A stretch of DNA of 64,000 bases from Osmanthus fragrans (GCA_019395295.1 CM033360.1:3378919-3442918), one strand, 5' to 3'; positions 22,121 to 36,100 are shown, counted from the stretch's first letter. Made by a program: numbers and translations. The notes: generated from the letters alone by a model not told the origin.

Positions 22121-23630
22121 AGCTAACCAAGAGGGGGGTGAATTGGTTTATACAAATTTTTTCGAAGATTGATCTAATTTCAAATAATATAGTAATGTAT
22201 AAGTCAATCAAACAATTATACACAATCTTAAAAGCAATAAGTAAAAGGAAAGAGAGTGTGCAAATAATATAATTGTGGAGGTTCGATCTCAATCAATGAT
22301 CTATGTCCCCCGTTAACGAGCTCCCTGTCACGAGCAAGACCTTTTCACTATGTTGATTGATTTATGGTGCAATTCAACCCTTTACAAAACTTTCGGTGAC
22401 TTACAAACAATGAGCATCGATCCTTATACAATGTTGAGCTTTACGGGACTTCAACACGACACACAAGTTTTAGTTTACAATTTGAAACTTTTCTCTCAAT
22501 AAATGACATCTTCAAAGTTGAGTACAATGAGAGAAAAATAGGCTAACAGTTTAATAGATAGCAATGAATGAAATTTAAGTGTTAGGTAAGAAAAACTTTT
22601 TGATAAAATGATTTTCAAAGATTGAATCGATCAATAGTTTTTCAAGAATAAATATATTGATAAAGATGAGTGAAGAGTATAAAACAAATATTTAAGTGAG
22701 TATAAAACAAATATTTAGAAGTGTTAGGTTCAATTCAAAGTGAGTTGATATTTATAGTTGAAAAATCGTCAAAAACTCTGCTCAATCGAACGTCTGGTAG
22801 CTTACCGGATGCGCAACTAGCCGTTGGGTTAGAAAGTCAGAACGATCACCGTTTTGTACCATTGGTCTGTCCAGTTCAACCGGACATCCACTAGCTCTAC
22901 CGGACACGTCTGGTAGCCCAGATTTTGATCAAATTTCCTCTCTTTTATTGTTTTAAAAGGTGTAATCTTTTGAGAGACATTTTCAACTTTATTTTTCAAG
23001 GTAGGTGATTATTTCTAAATATACGTTTGAGATCTTTACCTTTGAAAAATAATTTTTATGCAAATAGTTTTGTAGAATAATTTTTGTCGTGCATAAAAAT
23101 TCGCTTTGAGTTTTCAATAATTCATTGTCAAATATTAAAGCGTTTTACCTTTACATAAAAACGTCTACTTCTAATATCTTCAAAGTTTGACTTGACGAGA
23201 TTTGATATGACAAGTGTACTTTCCTTCTATCTTGACTTCCATTGATCATCTCTTGCAAGTGTTCTGATAACAAATTTTTTGTCTTCAATTTGATCGAATT
23301 TGTTACAATTGCTATAGCACTCAAATATAATTGTTAAAGATAAAAGCAATTTGTTTGTTATAATCAAAACATGAAATCAACCATAGGCCAACACAAATTA
23401 TATTTCAATCTAAAATTGTGTGATCTTTGTCCAAATGAATTTAAGCCAACACTACTATCTCACGATTATAGTGTTGTTGCATTTTCAACTTTTATTAGAA
23501 TCTACCTTGGAGTTGTCGAGTTAGATATTTTATTTAAAGTTATAGTTTTATCAAGCAACAATAGCTATGATAGAAAAATTTGATACATGACAGTACGTCA
23601 AGATACAAATATTTTATGATATGCACATCC
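22121..23630. repeat. Unclassified dispersed repeat, non-coding
   Basis: Begins near AACCAAGAGGGGGGTGAATT, a string often seen at the edge of uncharacterised plant repeats, and continues through GAGGTTCGATCTCAATCAAT and paired CCGGAC-rich text (22780-22920, with GTCTGGTAGC twice). No protein coding. Classification is a guess. Confidence 0.35.
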
Positions 23631-24800
23631 ATTCACCAATGGGTTTTCTGGACAAGGAATAGAAGCTCTAAGTGAAATGAGTTTAAAGTTTAATTTTAAT
23701 AAATCAACTTAATGAAAATCTAACCTGATGATTGTAGATCTCACGGATTAACTTCAATAGGAAAATTAGATGTGAATGACTCTATGGAAAGTACTTAAAA
23801 GATTAACTCCTTCCCAATTTATGATGCAAATAAGTGTTCTCTACGTAGATTGTTAAGTATAAACTTTGCTTTTAATGACGATTATATCTTGTAATAGTAT
23901 AAGTGAATTATTGTATGGTACACTTTATAGAACATCTTCTATATGAGAGGCGAACTTGGTCGATTTTATGAGAATTTTACTTAGGCAAACATTCAAATGT
24001 AATTACGGAACTCAATAGAGTTCATGGTCAAAATAATAAGCATAATAGAGAACCAAGTTTGACATAGAGAAAATATTTTGGACCTATGGTTTAAGCTTGC
24101 TATAATGGCTGATAGTTCAAAATGTTGTGTTTACTGGTTAGCTAAGTGAGGTGCACATTTTTAGTAAAGTTCAAAGTGAAAATTACCTATCCTGATACGT
24201 TATCTTTTAGATAGTACTTCTTCTTAGTCTTCCTCCTAGTAGCGGGTCAATTTTTGTTATTCATATGGGGGATTGTTGAAATTTATGAGTTACTTAATAA
24301 TAATTAATGTGTGAATTGAAACTTCAATAAGTCTAATGACTGGATATGACTTTCAAATGCAATGTTGCATAATAAAGAGTCATAACATTTTGATATGTTG
24401 CGACATGGAACACCATATATATCATGTCCTCATCTAAAATTGTGTGATCTAATGGTCCAAATGATTTTTTGCCGAAAGATGGAATTGTTCATAATTGACA
24501 TAATTAAATATATTTTGAAACCATTTAATTCCATTTTAATCATCCCAAATCAATTCAATTATGTTCATCAAAATTGAAACGCACAAGTTCAAATGATAGA
24601 ACTTGGCTGCTATTCTTTTCGTTGCAAAATACAAGATTTCTATTACACTACTTTTTAATTATACTAAAGATCCCCAACCTTTTCTATTTATTGTAATTAT
24701 GTCCATAATTATTTTTGGTCATAATCTTATTGTCAAATGTCCACCCATTATAATATGAAATAATGAGAATTAAACAGGGACTTAATAAGCTATTCTTAAG
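23631..24800. mobile_element. Possible relic of a copia-like LTR element, 3' end (+)
   Basis: TATGGGGGATTGTTGAAATT at about 24264-24283 looks like a polypurine tract joined to a TGTTGAAATT-type copia LTR start. A 19-nt string, ATCTAAAATTGTGTGATCT, occurs at about 23409 and again at about 24433, perhaps as remains of paired LTRs. There is no recognisable pol. Edges are uncertain. Confidence 0.3.
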
Positions 24801-24804
24801 CAAC

Positions 24805-25008
24805 TAAGAGTCCGTTTGATTGCAAGAATGAAATTTGAATGGAAAGAAAACGAATTATAGGGAATTGAATTGTTTAGGACTTGTTTTGCTGATAATTGTT
24901 AATTAATTGTGTTTGATTGGTATAATTTTTCACCTAAAAAATGTTAAAATATTTTATCTTTTGATTTTTGTTTGACTTTATTTTTCATGAAAATTGTCAA
25001 TTATAGAG

Positions 25009-25039
<31 letters not shown>

Positions 25040-25350
25040 GAATTGGAGATAGAATTTGTTTGAACAAGCACTTAGCTCCCGTTTGGTCTACATTAAATTG
25101 CCAAAAAAAAAAAAAAAAAAAAATATTATTCCACCTATTATAATAAGAAATAATGGAAAACGAGAGCAATTAACCACCAAAAAGGTGGGAATTGATTTTC
25201 AACCAAAACAAGAAAATGTCGGTCACAACTCACTTCATATGAGGGGAAGGAGGAAAATGAAATCTCAAGAAAAAACGTGCAATCAAATAAGTCAAAAGTA
25301 AAAGTAGGAATTGACCACAGAAAATTCTACCATATCAATCGGGCCCTAAT
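24805..25350. mobile_element. MITE-like element, TTTGATTGC family (copy 2)
   Basis: Left end TAAGAGTCCGTTTGATTGC and right end near CAATCGGGCCCTAA. It shares the internal landmarks GAATTATAGGGAATTGAATTG and TATAATTTTTCACCT with copy 1 at 17115. Long T and A runs at 25015-25120. Confidence 0.6.
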
Positions 25351-25900
25351 TTCTATTACCTCTCAAACTGAAAAATGAGCTGTAAGCCACTAGTATTTTC
25401 TTTTCATTTCAGACTGAAAACTCTTCCAGAATACAAGAAAATTGAAAAACATTGAAAGGCATCAGCCAACTGAAACCTTTTTTATTGTCCCATTCGGCCA
25501 TTCAGCTTCTCGAAGTATAAATTACAGGCATAAGACAGCTCACTGAAACTTTATTTTTTATTTTTTCTAAATATTGTTTTCATCTATTTGACAATCCATT
25601 GCCCTACGATTAACTTACACGTAATTTCTTGTTCTTTGGGCTAAAATGCTTGCTTCTATTTATTTATGATCAGACAAGACTTTGCTTTCGTTTTGCAATT
25701 AATTGAGATTTTTTTTTAGCCTAAATAACAATGAAATTAAATTTTATTCTTATTAAATTTCAACAGACTATACAAATATTTTTCACTGTTTTTATCGATA
25801 GATTTATTAAAGTATTTACCAAAATTTCATTATTAGCAACTACAATCGACCATATTAAATTCATATTTGTGATTATAATGGGGTCGTCCAATTGTGAACT
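25351..25900. other. Intergenic region, no gene
   Basis: AT-rich spacer between two MITE-like copies; nothing recognisable. Confidence 0.4.
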
Positions 25901-26272
25901 TAATGGTGCGTTTGATTGCGAGCATAAAATTTTTATGGAAAGAAAATAAATTTTAGGCAGTTGAATTGCTTATAACTTATTAATTAAATGTGTTTGATTG
26001 ATTTAATTTTCAATTTATAAAATATTATACTTGTTCATTTTTATTGAAAGATAGATGAGAGAGAAAGAGAGAGTGAATTACCTGATAAATAAAAATCATC
26101 TCTCTCTAAAAAAAATATTTTCCTTATTTTTGAAGAAAAATATGATCACATGACCGAGAGTTGGAAAACATTTTTCATGAAAAAAATTATTAATCAAACA
26201 CTCGAAAAGTAGGAATTTCACTAGGAAAAATGACATTTTTCAAAAAAAAAATGCAATTAAACACACACTTAC
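25901..26272. mobile_element. MITE-like element, TTTGATTGC family (copy 3)
   Basis: Left end TAATGGTGCGTTTGATTGC and right end near GCAATTAAACACACACTTA form imperfect inverted termini around about 370 bp of AT-rich sequence. Confidence 0.55.
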
Positions 26273-27318
26273 TGTTAAAAGCAATTCTCTCAAGTTTAAT
26301 TAATTTAAATGGTTTCTTTGGAAACAAAATGAATTAATAAAAAAAGAGTACTTTTTAAATATATAAGCTTTTAAATTACCATTTTTTTGTTAGTATAAAT
26401 AAAAAGATTCTGTAAAGGACTTGTTTGGCAAGGATTTGCATTAATAAAACAACTGTAGTTGGACCAACCTAATTAAGTATTGACTTAGTCCAAGTTTAAG
26501 TATATTGGACCGAATTTGGCGTGTAATTTTAATTAATGGCTTATAGTCAAACTGTAAATATAATATTGAAAAAAACTTATTTTGTACTTTCTATTATTTA
26601 ACCCTTTCAATCATGTCAACAAAACTTATGGGTTGTTTGACAAAAAAATAAATTTATAATAGTTTTAGTAAAATTTGATAAAAGTCGATGAAATATGTGG
26701 TTAAAAAGTTGATTTCGACAAACTACTCCGAAATTGCTTCTCTTTCCAAGAAGGGGATTGTTGTTTTCCTTTTATTTTGTGTTTTGCCTTTAAAAAGTAA
26801 TTACTGCTCGACTTAAAAGGCTTGACTTTGGTTTCTTCGGATGAGAGACTTCTTATTTATTCCTTGTAATTGGTAAGAAAGCGAAGAGTAGTCGGCCAAA
26901 AAGTATGATTACCAAAAGTAACGATCACTAAGATGATTTCAATATACTTACTTGAAGGCACTTCTGATTTTATATATTTTCTTTCTTTCGATAAATGCTC
27001 TGAAGGAGTACTATAACTTGAATCGGTATTTCAAGTAGGACTCTTCCCTGTATGTTTGATTAAAATTATTTGTTGATTTTTACTAAAACTTTTTACCAAA
27101 CAAGTGCATACTTTTTAATATCGTGTAATTTATGTGGTCAGTACTAAGTGATTTTTTGGGTCATTTTCACTCGTGCACCTTCTTTGTTAAGTATCTTTTG
27201 TCCACCAAAACAAATATATTTATTATTTGAACGACCCAAAATGGAGCTACTCCTTTAAAAGGTCATTATATTACATCGAAAAAGTGACACTAAGAGAACA
27301 TATTTGAGAGAAAGAAAG
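26273..27318. other. Upstream region of the laccase gene, with a possible MITE at about 26630-27115
   Basis: GTTTTAGTAAAATTTGATAAAA near 26655 and its rough inverse ATTTTTACTAAAACTTTTTACC near 27075 suggest a short inverted-repeat element. Related strings occur near 40140, 43950 and 44150. The proximal promoter (27200-27318) has no clear TATA box. Confidence 0.4.
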
Positions 27319-30300
27319 ATGGGTGCATGGGTTCGAGTGTTGCTGCTAGTGACTTGTTTATTGTGGCCGACGACAATGGTGGAATGTGGGATTCGTCATT
27401 ACAAGTTCAATGTAAGTATACACTATTTATTTTGACTTTACAATTTTCGTTAGAGTCGAAGACTTTTTTTATATGTAATATTAAACAATAGTGAATAGAT
27501 TATATTTTAAATTTGTTTTTTTAATCCGAGTCAATATTGTCTAGTTTAACCTCGTGTCATCTCGTAGACAATTAGCATACAAAAAAAGCATTCTATTTTT
27601 CGCAATTGTCTTGTGGTAAATCCGTATTATGCATCTAAAATATGACTAGAACAAGATTTTTAGTTTTTTTTTCCCTGGTAATAATTCTCTCTATGAGGCA
27701 GCTAGCAAAATTCTCATTTCTCTGGTCCAAAATATTTGGATGCGTTCTCTTTGTTGTTTTCAGGCAGTTTTCTGTTTTCGATTTTTCAAAATATTGAAAA
27801 CACGTTATCTTCCCCATTTTCAAAAAGACGGGCTTTTCAAAACGGCTAAAAATTTTGTGAAGAAAACAGAAAACAACTTTTTTACATTTTGACTATTTTC
27901 TTCACAAATCTACCAAAACTCAAAAAACACGGGTTGAGAAATATTTTTTCAAAACGACAAAAAGAACAAGTTTTCAACAATCTCAAAATGGACACCCAAA
28001 ACACAAAACGAATTCAAAACTCAAAACACAAAACTGAAACACGAATTGAACGCCCCCCTTATCTTCTGGCATGCTCTTTTATCGACGGTTGAATTTTTAT
28101 GTCCTTAGCTTAAATTCCGGTATATAACTATAAAAGAGCATGCCAATAAGTAATCTCGACCGTTGAAAACATGGAAGATATGGTGGTCGACTAAACTCCA
28201 ACGATCACATTAGTATTTTATCGGGTAAAATCTTACCATGTTTCAGCAACTTTTCAGAATTCTTGTTCCTTGAGAGTAAATAGACAAATTCTAAATATAA
28301 AAAGGTTTGGGACAGAAGCTACTCGAAGGCATAGTTTTGAGGCATAGTTTTGTCTTGCCAATATCTACGTATCTTAAACTTATTGTGGGTGTAGACTGTA
28401 GAGATAAAAAAAAAAAAATTTTGACAATTTATTCGCGCAGGTAGTAATGAGGCCAATGACAAGATTGTGTTCCAGTAAGTCCATCGTGACAATCAACGGT
28501 CGTTTCCCAGGTCCCACTATCCATGCAAGGGAAGATGACACTCTACTAATCAAGGTCGTCAACCAAGTCACTTATAACATGAGCATTCACTGGTTAGTTC
28601 ATAATCATCAATCTTTCATTTAGGGTGTGTTTGATAACCAAAATTTTCCCTGGAACTAGTAATCGTTTTTCATCTTCCTGCTTTTGCGCTGTTTGATAGC
28701 CTTTATTTTCCATGGAATCGGTTTCCAGCCTTTTCCAAGGTACAACCACTTAAAGCGTGATTCCGTGGAAATCAATAGACTTGCTATATAGGTGGGAATT
28801 GATTTCCATCTTTTTTTTTTTTTTTTTTGGCAATAGAAACAAATTCTAAGATAAAGTGTAAAAAAAATTATCCATTTAATTGACAAATTCCATACAAAAT
28901 AGAGTCAAACGTAAAAATAAAAAATAATTTTTTTATTATTTTTTAATTTTTTTGGCAATCTAAACATATTTTGTTCCTAATGATAAAAAAATTTATCCAT
29001 TTAATTGACAATTTGCATGAAAAATAAAGCCAAACGTATTATGATAGAAAGGTGGAAAATTATACCAATCAAACACCTTTAATTCAATTCCCGGTAAAAC
29101 AATTCCAGGCAATTCAATTCCCTGGAATCCAATTCATTTTCCACCCTGCAATCAAACGGACCCTTAGGTTTTCCAATATTCACTTCATTTCCAAGCCCTT
29201 CAACCCAAAAATATGTATGGAAAATACTGGTAACTAGAGCAATTTAGAAGAGACAAACCAGAGCTAGTCAAGTTTTCGAGTTCTAGAGACCAGTGAGTCT
29301 AGTTGGGGCTCAAGTTCACCAAGATTGGACTCGATGTGACACTGAAGTTTTTAGGCATCTTATTTCTTGAATTGCAGGCATGGAATAAGGCAACTTCGAA
29401 CAGGTTGGGCCGACGGACCGGCGTATATAACACAATGTCCAATTCAACCAGGGCAAAGCTATCTGTACAACTTTACAGTGAGTGGGCAAAGAGGGACACT
29501 TTTTTGGCATGCACACATTCTTTGGTTAAGGGCAACTGTCCATGGAGCCATTGTCGTCCTGCCTAAGCTTGGACTACCTTACCCTTTTCCAACACCCCAT
29601 AAAGAGGTTGTGGTAATATTAGGTAGGATTCTTCTCAATAACATTTTTTTCTTGATAATTTTATTATTTTATATGAAAAATCTCATTTTCTGCCCTAGAA
29701 AGTAGTAGAAGATCCGGGCTAATAGGACAAAATATCCAGGGTCTTGATTAGAAATTAATCATTCGATGTCTGATTTGATCAGGGGAGTGGTGGAAGTCGG
29801 ATGTTGAAGCTGTGATTAATGCAGCCATGGAGTCAGGCTTGGCACCTGATGTTTCAGATGCTTACACAATTAATGGTCATCCAGGACGCGTCTCAAATTG
29901 TCTGGGCCAAGGTACATATATTACTAGTAAGCATATCTTTTTATCGAGGATTTTTAAGTGTATCGTTGAATCTCAAAGCTTAACCCTCAAAAGGCTGGTC
30001 AAAATAGTTCATTTTGTAGGTCTCAATAGTCGAGTTGCACGTTCGATGAGCTCAAGTAGACGTAAATTTGTTAGGTTTTGTTCTTATATAATTACACCTG
30101 AATAAAATTTGTGAATCCAATGATATCCGTGATTGAAAATGGCTTTAGAGGAAAATAATTTTAAAAAGAGTTGTGCTTTATTAATCAACAAATTTTCTAA
30201 AATTTCTTCAGGAGGATTCAGTCTAGCAGTGGAACCTGGAAAAACATACATGCTAAGAATCATCAATGCTGCACTAAATGAGGAACTTTTCTTCAAAATT

Positions 30301-32132
30301 GCCGGCCACAATCTCACCGTAGTAGAGGTTGACGCTGTCTATGTCAAACCCTTCATCACCGACACCATTCTCACCGGACCTGGCCAGACGACAAACGCCC
30401 TTCTCAAGGCGGATCTCGGTGCCGGAAACTACTTAGTTGCCGCCTCTCCGTTCATGGATTCGCCCATCATGGTCGACAATGTCACCGCCATCGCCACCGT
30501 GCATTACACCGGCACACTGGCCCCCACAGGCACCGTTCTCACAATCCCGCCACCGCGAAACGCCACCTCAGTGGCAGCAAAATTCTCGGACTCCCTTAGA
30601 AGCCTGAATTCCAAAACATATCCTTGTAAAGTCCCGTTGAAAGTTGATCATTCCCTTCTTTTCACCATCAGTCTCGGTCTGAATCCGTGTGGCACTTGTA
30701 AAAATGCCTTTCGCGTTGTAGCTGCCATTAACAATGTCACCTTCGCCATGCCCGAAATTTCCCTCCTGGACGCCCATTTCTTCAATATCACCGGAGTTTT
30801 CTCCGACGATTTCCCCGGGAATCCGCCGATACCGTATAATTACACGGGCAAGCAACCGGGGAATTTGGGGACAACGATCGGAACCAGGGTGTATAGAGTT
30901 GGTTATAATTCAAGGGTACAAGTGGTGTTGCAAGATACAGGGATGGTTGCTCCTGAAAACCATCCAATTCATTTACATGGATTCAATTTCTTTGTTGTTG
31001 GAAGGGGTTCAGGAAATTTCAACCCTGATGAAGATTCCAAGAAATTCAACCTTCTTGATCCTGTGGAGAGGAACACAGTACAGGTACCTTCTGGGGGGTG
31101 GGTGGCTATCAGATTCACTGCTGACAATCCAGGTAATTTAGCAGTTCTTGTAACATCATTTTTGTTTTTCCAATATTTTTGTGCATATAGCAAGCCCCCG
31201 ATTGATAAATCATTATTTGAAAAACAATATTTTAAATAGTGATTTTCAGAAAAATATGTGATTATAATGTGAGAAAATATTTTAAATTTATGTGTAGAAT
31301 ATTTTATTATGCGGACGTGTAAGTGAAAATGGATATATATAAAAAAAAGAATTTTCAAATAATGATTGTCAAACAGAGACTAAAGTATTTGAATTTGAAT
31401 GCTTGGAAATTAGAAATGAAAATTTCAAGGCCTCTAATATATATTTTTTTTGAAGTGTGATCTCTTCGTTAAAAGATCTAGTCGATCCAATCCAACTCGC
31501 TTCGCGTTGGTTTACAGGTTGAGCTGCAAGATAAATGAAAAGTCTATATGTACATAATTTTGTACACAAGGGTCCCAAGATAAATAGGTCACGGTGGGCT
31601 TGATTATCTAGTTCGACAGTCCATGAATACCGATCCAATTGGCCCCATAATTAAAAGAGATAAGAGTTATAAGTAAATTAAAAAGACAGTAGAACATAAA
31701 GAAATAGGTTGGGTAGGTCTACAATATTGCCGGGTCCATAGGCTGGTCTAGTCAAACACTCCTGGTCTAGCCCGAATCATGTTTTTAGGCCTGCGATTCA
31801 AATTTACAACGAGCCTGAATTGGGCCTACTTGTACGTGGCCAGGTCCAACTCAACCCATCCATTTTGACCTGTTCCGATCCGCCACTTTTTATGAACCAC
31901 TCGAAACATGGTTGGCCCCCCATTTTGGCACCAGTGCTTTATCATACACTAGTTTTTTTCTAATCCATTTGAAGAATTAATTCTGATTTTTGAATGTTTA
32001 GGAGTCTGGTTTATGCATTGCCATTTAGAATTGCACACAACCTGGGGACTGAAGATGGCATTCTTAGTGGATAATGGTAAAGGGCCCAATGAATCTCTTC
32101 TTCCACCGCCTAATGATCTACCCAAATGTTGA
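27319..32132 (+). CDS. Laccase (plant multicopper oxidase), intact, six exons
   Basis: Laccases are secreted copper enzymes that oxidise monolignols and other phenols with O2. Exons: 27319-27411, 28441-28592, 29378-29622, 29783-29911, 30212-31132, 32002-32132. All junctions are GT-AG and in phase; total 1,671 nt, 556 residues, the usual family size. Residues 1-24 form a signal peptide (VLLLVTCLLW core). The four copper-binding loops are all present: L1 HWHGIRQLRTGWADG, L2 GTLFWHAHILWLRATVHG, L3 HPIHLHGFNFFVVGRGSGNF and L4 GVWFMHCHLELHTTWGLKMAF, holding the expected His ligands and the type-1 Cys. Many N-x-S/T sites fit secretion. The ending DLPKC* is typical. It resembles the LAC7/LAC14/LAC15 side of the family, but I would not assign a number. 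L2 has Phe where most plant laccases have Trp. Introns 1 and 2 carry MITE-like insertions. Confidence 0.95.
27733..28057. mobile_element. MITE-like insertion in laccase intron 1
   Basis: Starts near GGATGCGTTCTCTTTGTTG and ends near CACGAATTGAACGCCCCC. It is internally self-complementary (CAGTTTTCTGTTTTCG versus GAAAACAGAAAACAAC). Non-coding. Confidence 0.5.
28621..29167. mobile_element. MITE-like insertion in laccase intron 2 (TTTGATTGC family)
   Basis: Left end TAGGGTGTGTTTGATAACC; right end GCAATCAAACGGACCCTTA, the inverse of the family's left end. It occupies most of intron 2, leaving the splice sites intact. Confidence 0.6.
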
Positions 32133-33120
32133 TAGCCCAAAGCTTCATGTTTGTACATTCCAAAAGGTAAAAATTCACCACGCAATAGTGGTGATGAAGC
32201 CCAAAGAAGAAGCCCAATTCTTTTTCTTTTACTTAGTTGTTTATCATGGATTGTACGTGTGTGTGATATATTTGGTTCGTCGTATTGAACAGATTGTCAG
32301 TATTTTAAATTTTTCTTATTTATGTTCGTCCATCTCATGTTTGTCACTCATGTATATAAATATGATAATATCTATATCTAAAGTTGCCAATGTATTTCTT
32401 CTTTTTTTCGTGGTGGGGATGGAGATTCGTAATATCTTGTATATGGCTTGTTTGATGTAGATTGTTTTAGAATAGATATTGTGAAAATTGATTTTTCAGA
32501 GAATAGCTATGAGTTCACATGTAAAATTATTTTATTGAAAGAATGTGTGTTAAAAACGAATTTGAAGAAAATAAGATTTAAAGAATTTGTATCAGACATC
32601 ACACTTGTCATTCATCAATTTATTTTAATTCTTGTCAAAATGGATAAGTACAACGAATGTAGTAGTTGAATCTCTATAAAGTATCCGGCCCAAATCATAA
32701 TTGGGCCTAAGCTCGTTAATGAGTATTAGTGGGTCCTCCAATGTGATGATTCCATACTCATCAACAATACATCAATCATGCTACACACAGGTGCAAAAAT
32801 ATGTGGGACACATGTGTCGAGGCGTGATTAGACAGTTTGAAAAATTAAAACAAAAAACTCCAACCATTTGCTGACAAATCAGTGCGTCTCCTTCTTTCCT
32901 ATTTTTAAGTCTGACTAAGTGATTTTATTCTAGATACATTGGACCATTTAACCTACCAATATTTTAATAAATATATTTGACAAATGATCACATCCTCTAA
33001 ATTAATTTATCTTTCAAAAAAAAAATCCAACTAAGAAACAATATTTTTGATAAATGTATTTGACAATATAAGTCTTGAAATTTTGATTTAAAACATTAAC
33101 TTCGTGGTAATGATAGTCCA
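32133..33120. other. 3' flank of laccase; no further gene
   Basis: AT-rich. Holds the laccase 3' UTR and ordinary spacer. The longest reading frames have no family resemblance. Confidence 0.4.
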
Positions 33121-33124
33121 AATC

Positions 33125-33125
<1 letters not shown>

Positions 33126-33167
<42 letters not shown>

Positions 33168-33168
33168 C
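33126..33168. repeat. (TTA)n microsatellite
   Basis: About 14 uninterrupted TTA/ATT triplets. Confidence 0.95.
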
Positions 33169-36100
33169 ACATTTAAGTAATTTAAATGCTTTTTTCTTAG
33201 TGTCTGGATGAAAGTAGAAAGATAATGACTTGTTATAATTATTCATTCCAAATTTTTTGAACGTTGATACAATTTTGAATTACACTATATGTACAAATAC
33301 AGTTGACAATATTGAGTGACAACATTCTACTTGACATCATCATAATTATTATTTTTAAAATACTATTTTCTACATCACATGTTTAAATTTTGACAACACA
33401 TGATTTTCAACTAATGTTGTACCCTTAACTTTATTTTACTATTTTAATTTTAATTATAATTATATTCGAAGTCTATAATTAACCAACCAACGGGTGATTG
33501 AAAGTCGTGTGATCGCGCACATGAAGGTTGATGCACACGCTTACCGGAGTGGGTGTCCGACCAATCACATGCTTACACTGTTTTGACTCTTAGAAATAAG
33601 AGAATAAACGAACCGGTCCACACCCCCATAGGAATCTTTCCTTTAATGGAAACAAAATGCCAACCCATGCAATTATTATCATATTCATTTTCTTTAGTCC
33701 CCATCATTTCCAACACTCTCCGACCCTTGCATCCATCAAGGGCCAATTGCCAATTTCGGAGAATAAAATAAAAGTACAATAGTTTATTGTAAACTTGAGT
33801 ATAAAATATTTGTCCGTGTTTCTAATTTTACTTATCAAACATACCTTCCATACGAGTAATTATGCCATTAATCTTGTATTTTATCTACAGTTGGGGATAG
33901 AAGTGATGCCAGCTCTCGATTTTGTTTATTCTATCTTCAATCAAAATGTATCGTTATACCTAACTGTCAAAGAGGACTCAACCGTTTTGTCTTCCCAATA
34001 ACAGGCGGCCGTCCCGCGGGCATAGATTTTCTTTAACTAGTTTCTTGCCAATATCTATAATGATTTGAGACATCTTTTTTCCTCTTCAAGCCTAAAGGAA
34101 CATCATCTTTTAATGCAAATCACATAACTAACAATTCAACAACGTCAACGTTGTCGTACAAACTAGCAAAATATTTTAATCTAAAAAGTACTGTGTTGGA
34201 GGTCTTTTTGAATAAAAGTCGTTTTCTAACATATATAATAAAGATTATAGTATATTAAATTTTGGTTGTTGCATTGGAAGGAGTTGGAGAGGCAACCACT
34301 AAGTGCATTTCATGTGCAGTCACCCATATCATGTATCTAATTTAAATGGTCACTGAAATGTATGGGGAACAATTAGACAATAAATACATAAGAGTATTAC
34401 CAAAGCCATATTCCCAATGAAGGATCTTGCATCAAGTTTCCTATTTCCACATATGGATTTTTGTTTCCTTCTTTCATTTGCAATTGGAAATTGTAATCAA
34501 TTAAAGTACTTTTTAAGTACAAGATGTGTAGTATCAATACTATTATATAAATATCAATGTGGTACAACTAGTCGTGCCTATTCAAAATAGTACTATGCGT
34601 AACTGATTATAAACGTTTATGATAGGACAAGATTACACAGAGTAAAATGTCTCGTATACCCTACTTTCACATTGTTCGGATTACTCAAAAATATTATAGA
34701 ATGCTTTAGTTAGTAGTGGATATGGTCCTATTCATTTTGTGCTTGAAAATCAAATTCGAGTATCAATGAAAATTTTATACATAAAATGAATCGTGTCAAA
34801 CAAGGGCTAAATGTGTAGTGACATTCAAGAATTTTCTCTGCAAATTTTCAAAAATACTTGGGAAGGAAATATTGAGAAAGCAGGAAGAATATCGTATTAG
34901 TTAAACTTAATGGTGCTAAAGTGAAAGAAGGGCACATCTGTTGCGGTGCTACAAAAAGAAAAGTACAGAAATTAGTGACACTAAAGTTAACTTTTCAAAA
35001 GTTAGAGATGGCTTTAGTTTACACAATGCTCTACGATGACGTTGGCATAATTACAATAGGAAAATCCTTTCCTCATTGGGGCATTCTTTCGTACAGATTT
35101 ATCGAATGCTTCGTATATCAATTGATTTTATTTCACTAGGATTTCTTTAGAAATCAATATCTCGTGTTTGACAGTAACCTACGAGTCAATCTTGGTCGAT
35201 GACTTCTGTTTGAGGATGCATATTCTATATAATTGAAGAGTTTGATCGAACTATTGAATCAATAAGTACTTAGAAAGATTGGATCCCACTTCTTTTTGTG
35301 GGTCTGTAGCAACAATCATGACTCTTTAAAAGCAACTTTTAAGTACAAATAATCAATTACTAATCGACCTTGTCCAATACCTCATTCTTTTCTTTGCTCA
35401 TGTCCAATAATGTATCAATTGGCCTTATTCATGCCCACAAAGGACACCTGCAGAATGGGGATTGAATTCTCTTTTTCATTTTTATTGTTTTTTTTTCTCA
35501 TTTCTAGTGTGGTCCTTGTTGGGTATAATTGACATACTAGTACAATTTGGACACGAAGTTTTTAATTCATATGCCTGTCATATTGAATAAAGGTTTCGAC
35601 CATCGAGGCGTAGGGTATACCTAATAATTAAGGGTGGGTGATTGCCTATTAAGAACATGTTACATGTGACCAAAATTACTTACAAATTCTAGCAACTGTC
35701 CGAATGCATTCAAAAGTCACAAAGTCTTCCCATACAGCCTCACCGCAGTATGGAACTTCAATCATTGTGACAAATACTTTTTGACATGTTTTGTGTGTAT
35801 TATTGTAGTTGATTGGACTGGACTGGACGTGACTCGTGAAAAATGCATGCGGGTTGTGAAAGTTTTCAATGCCGAATTATGTTTTTTGAAATGAAACTAG
35901 TGAGTCTTATAAAATGTATTATATATGTCCAAAAAGTAGTTTGATTAACTTAAATATTAAAAAATAATAATAATAATAATAATAAACTTTGACAAACATG
36001 CCCTAGATCCCAACCTTAGGACTTCTTGATTTTCCATTATTTTGCACCATTTAGCTAAGAGATTCAATTAGATAAGAAAGATTCTCCACAATGCATACAA

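Noticed and set aside
27319..32132. Laccase as a pseudogene because of its long, MITE-filled introns
   Set aside because: All six exons join in phase, all four copper loops are present, and the protein has normal length and ending.
34921..35139. 72-codon frame in intergenic DNA
   Set aside because: No family resemblance, no splice partners and AT-rich composition like its surroundings.
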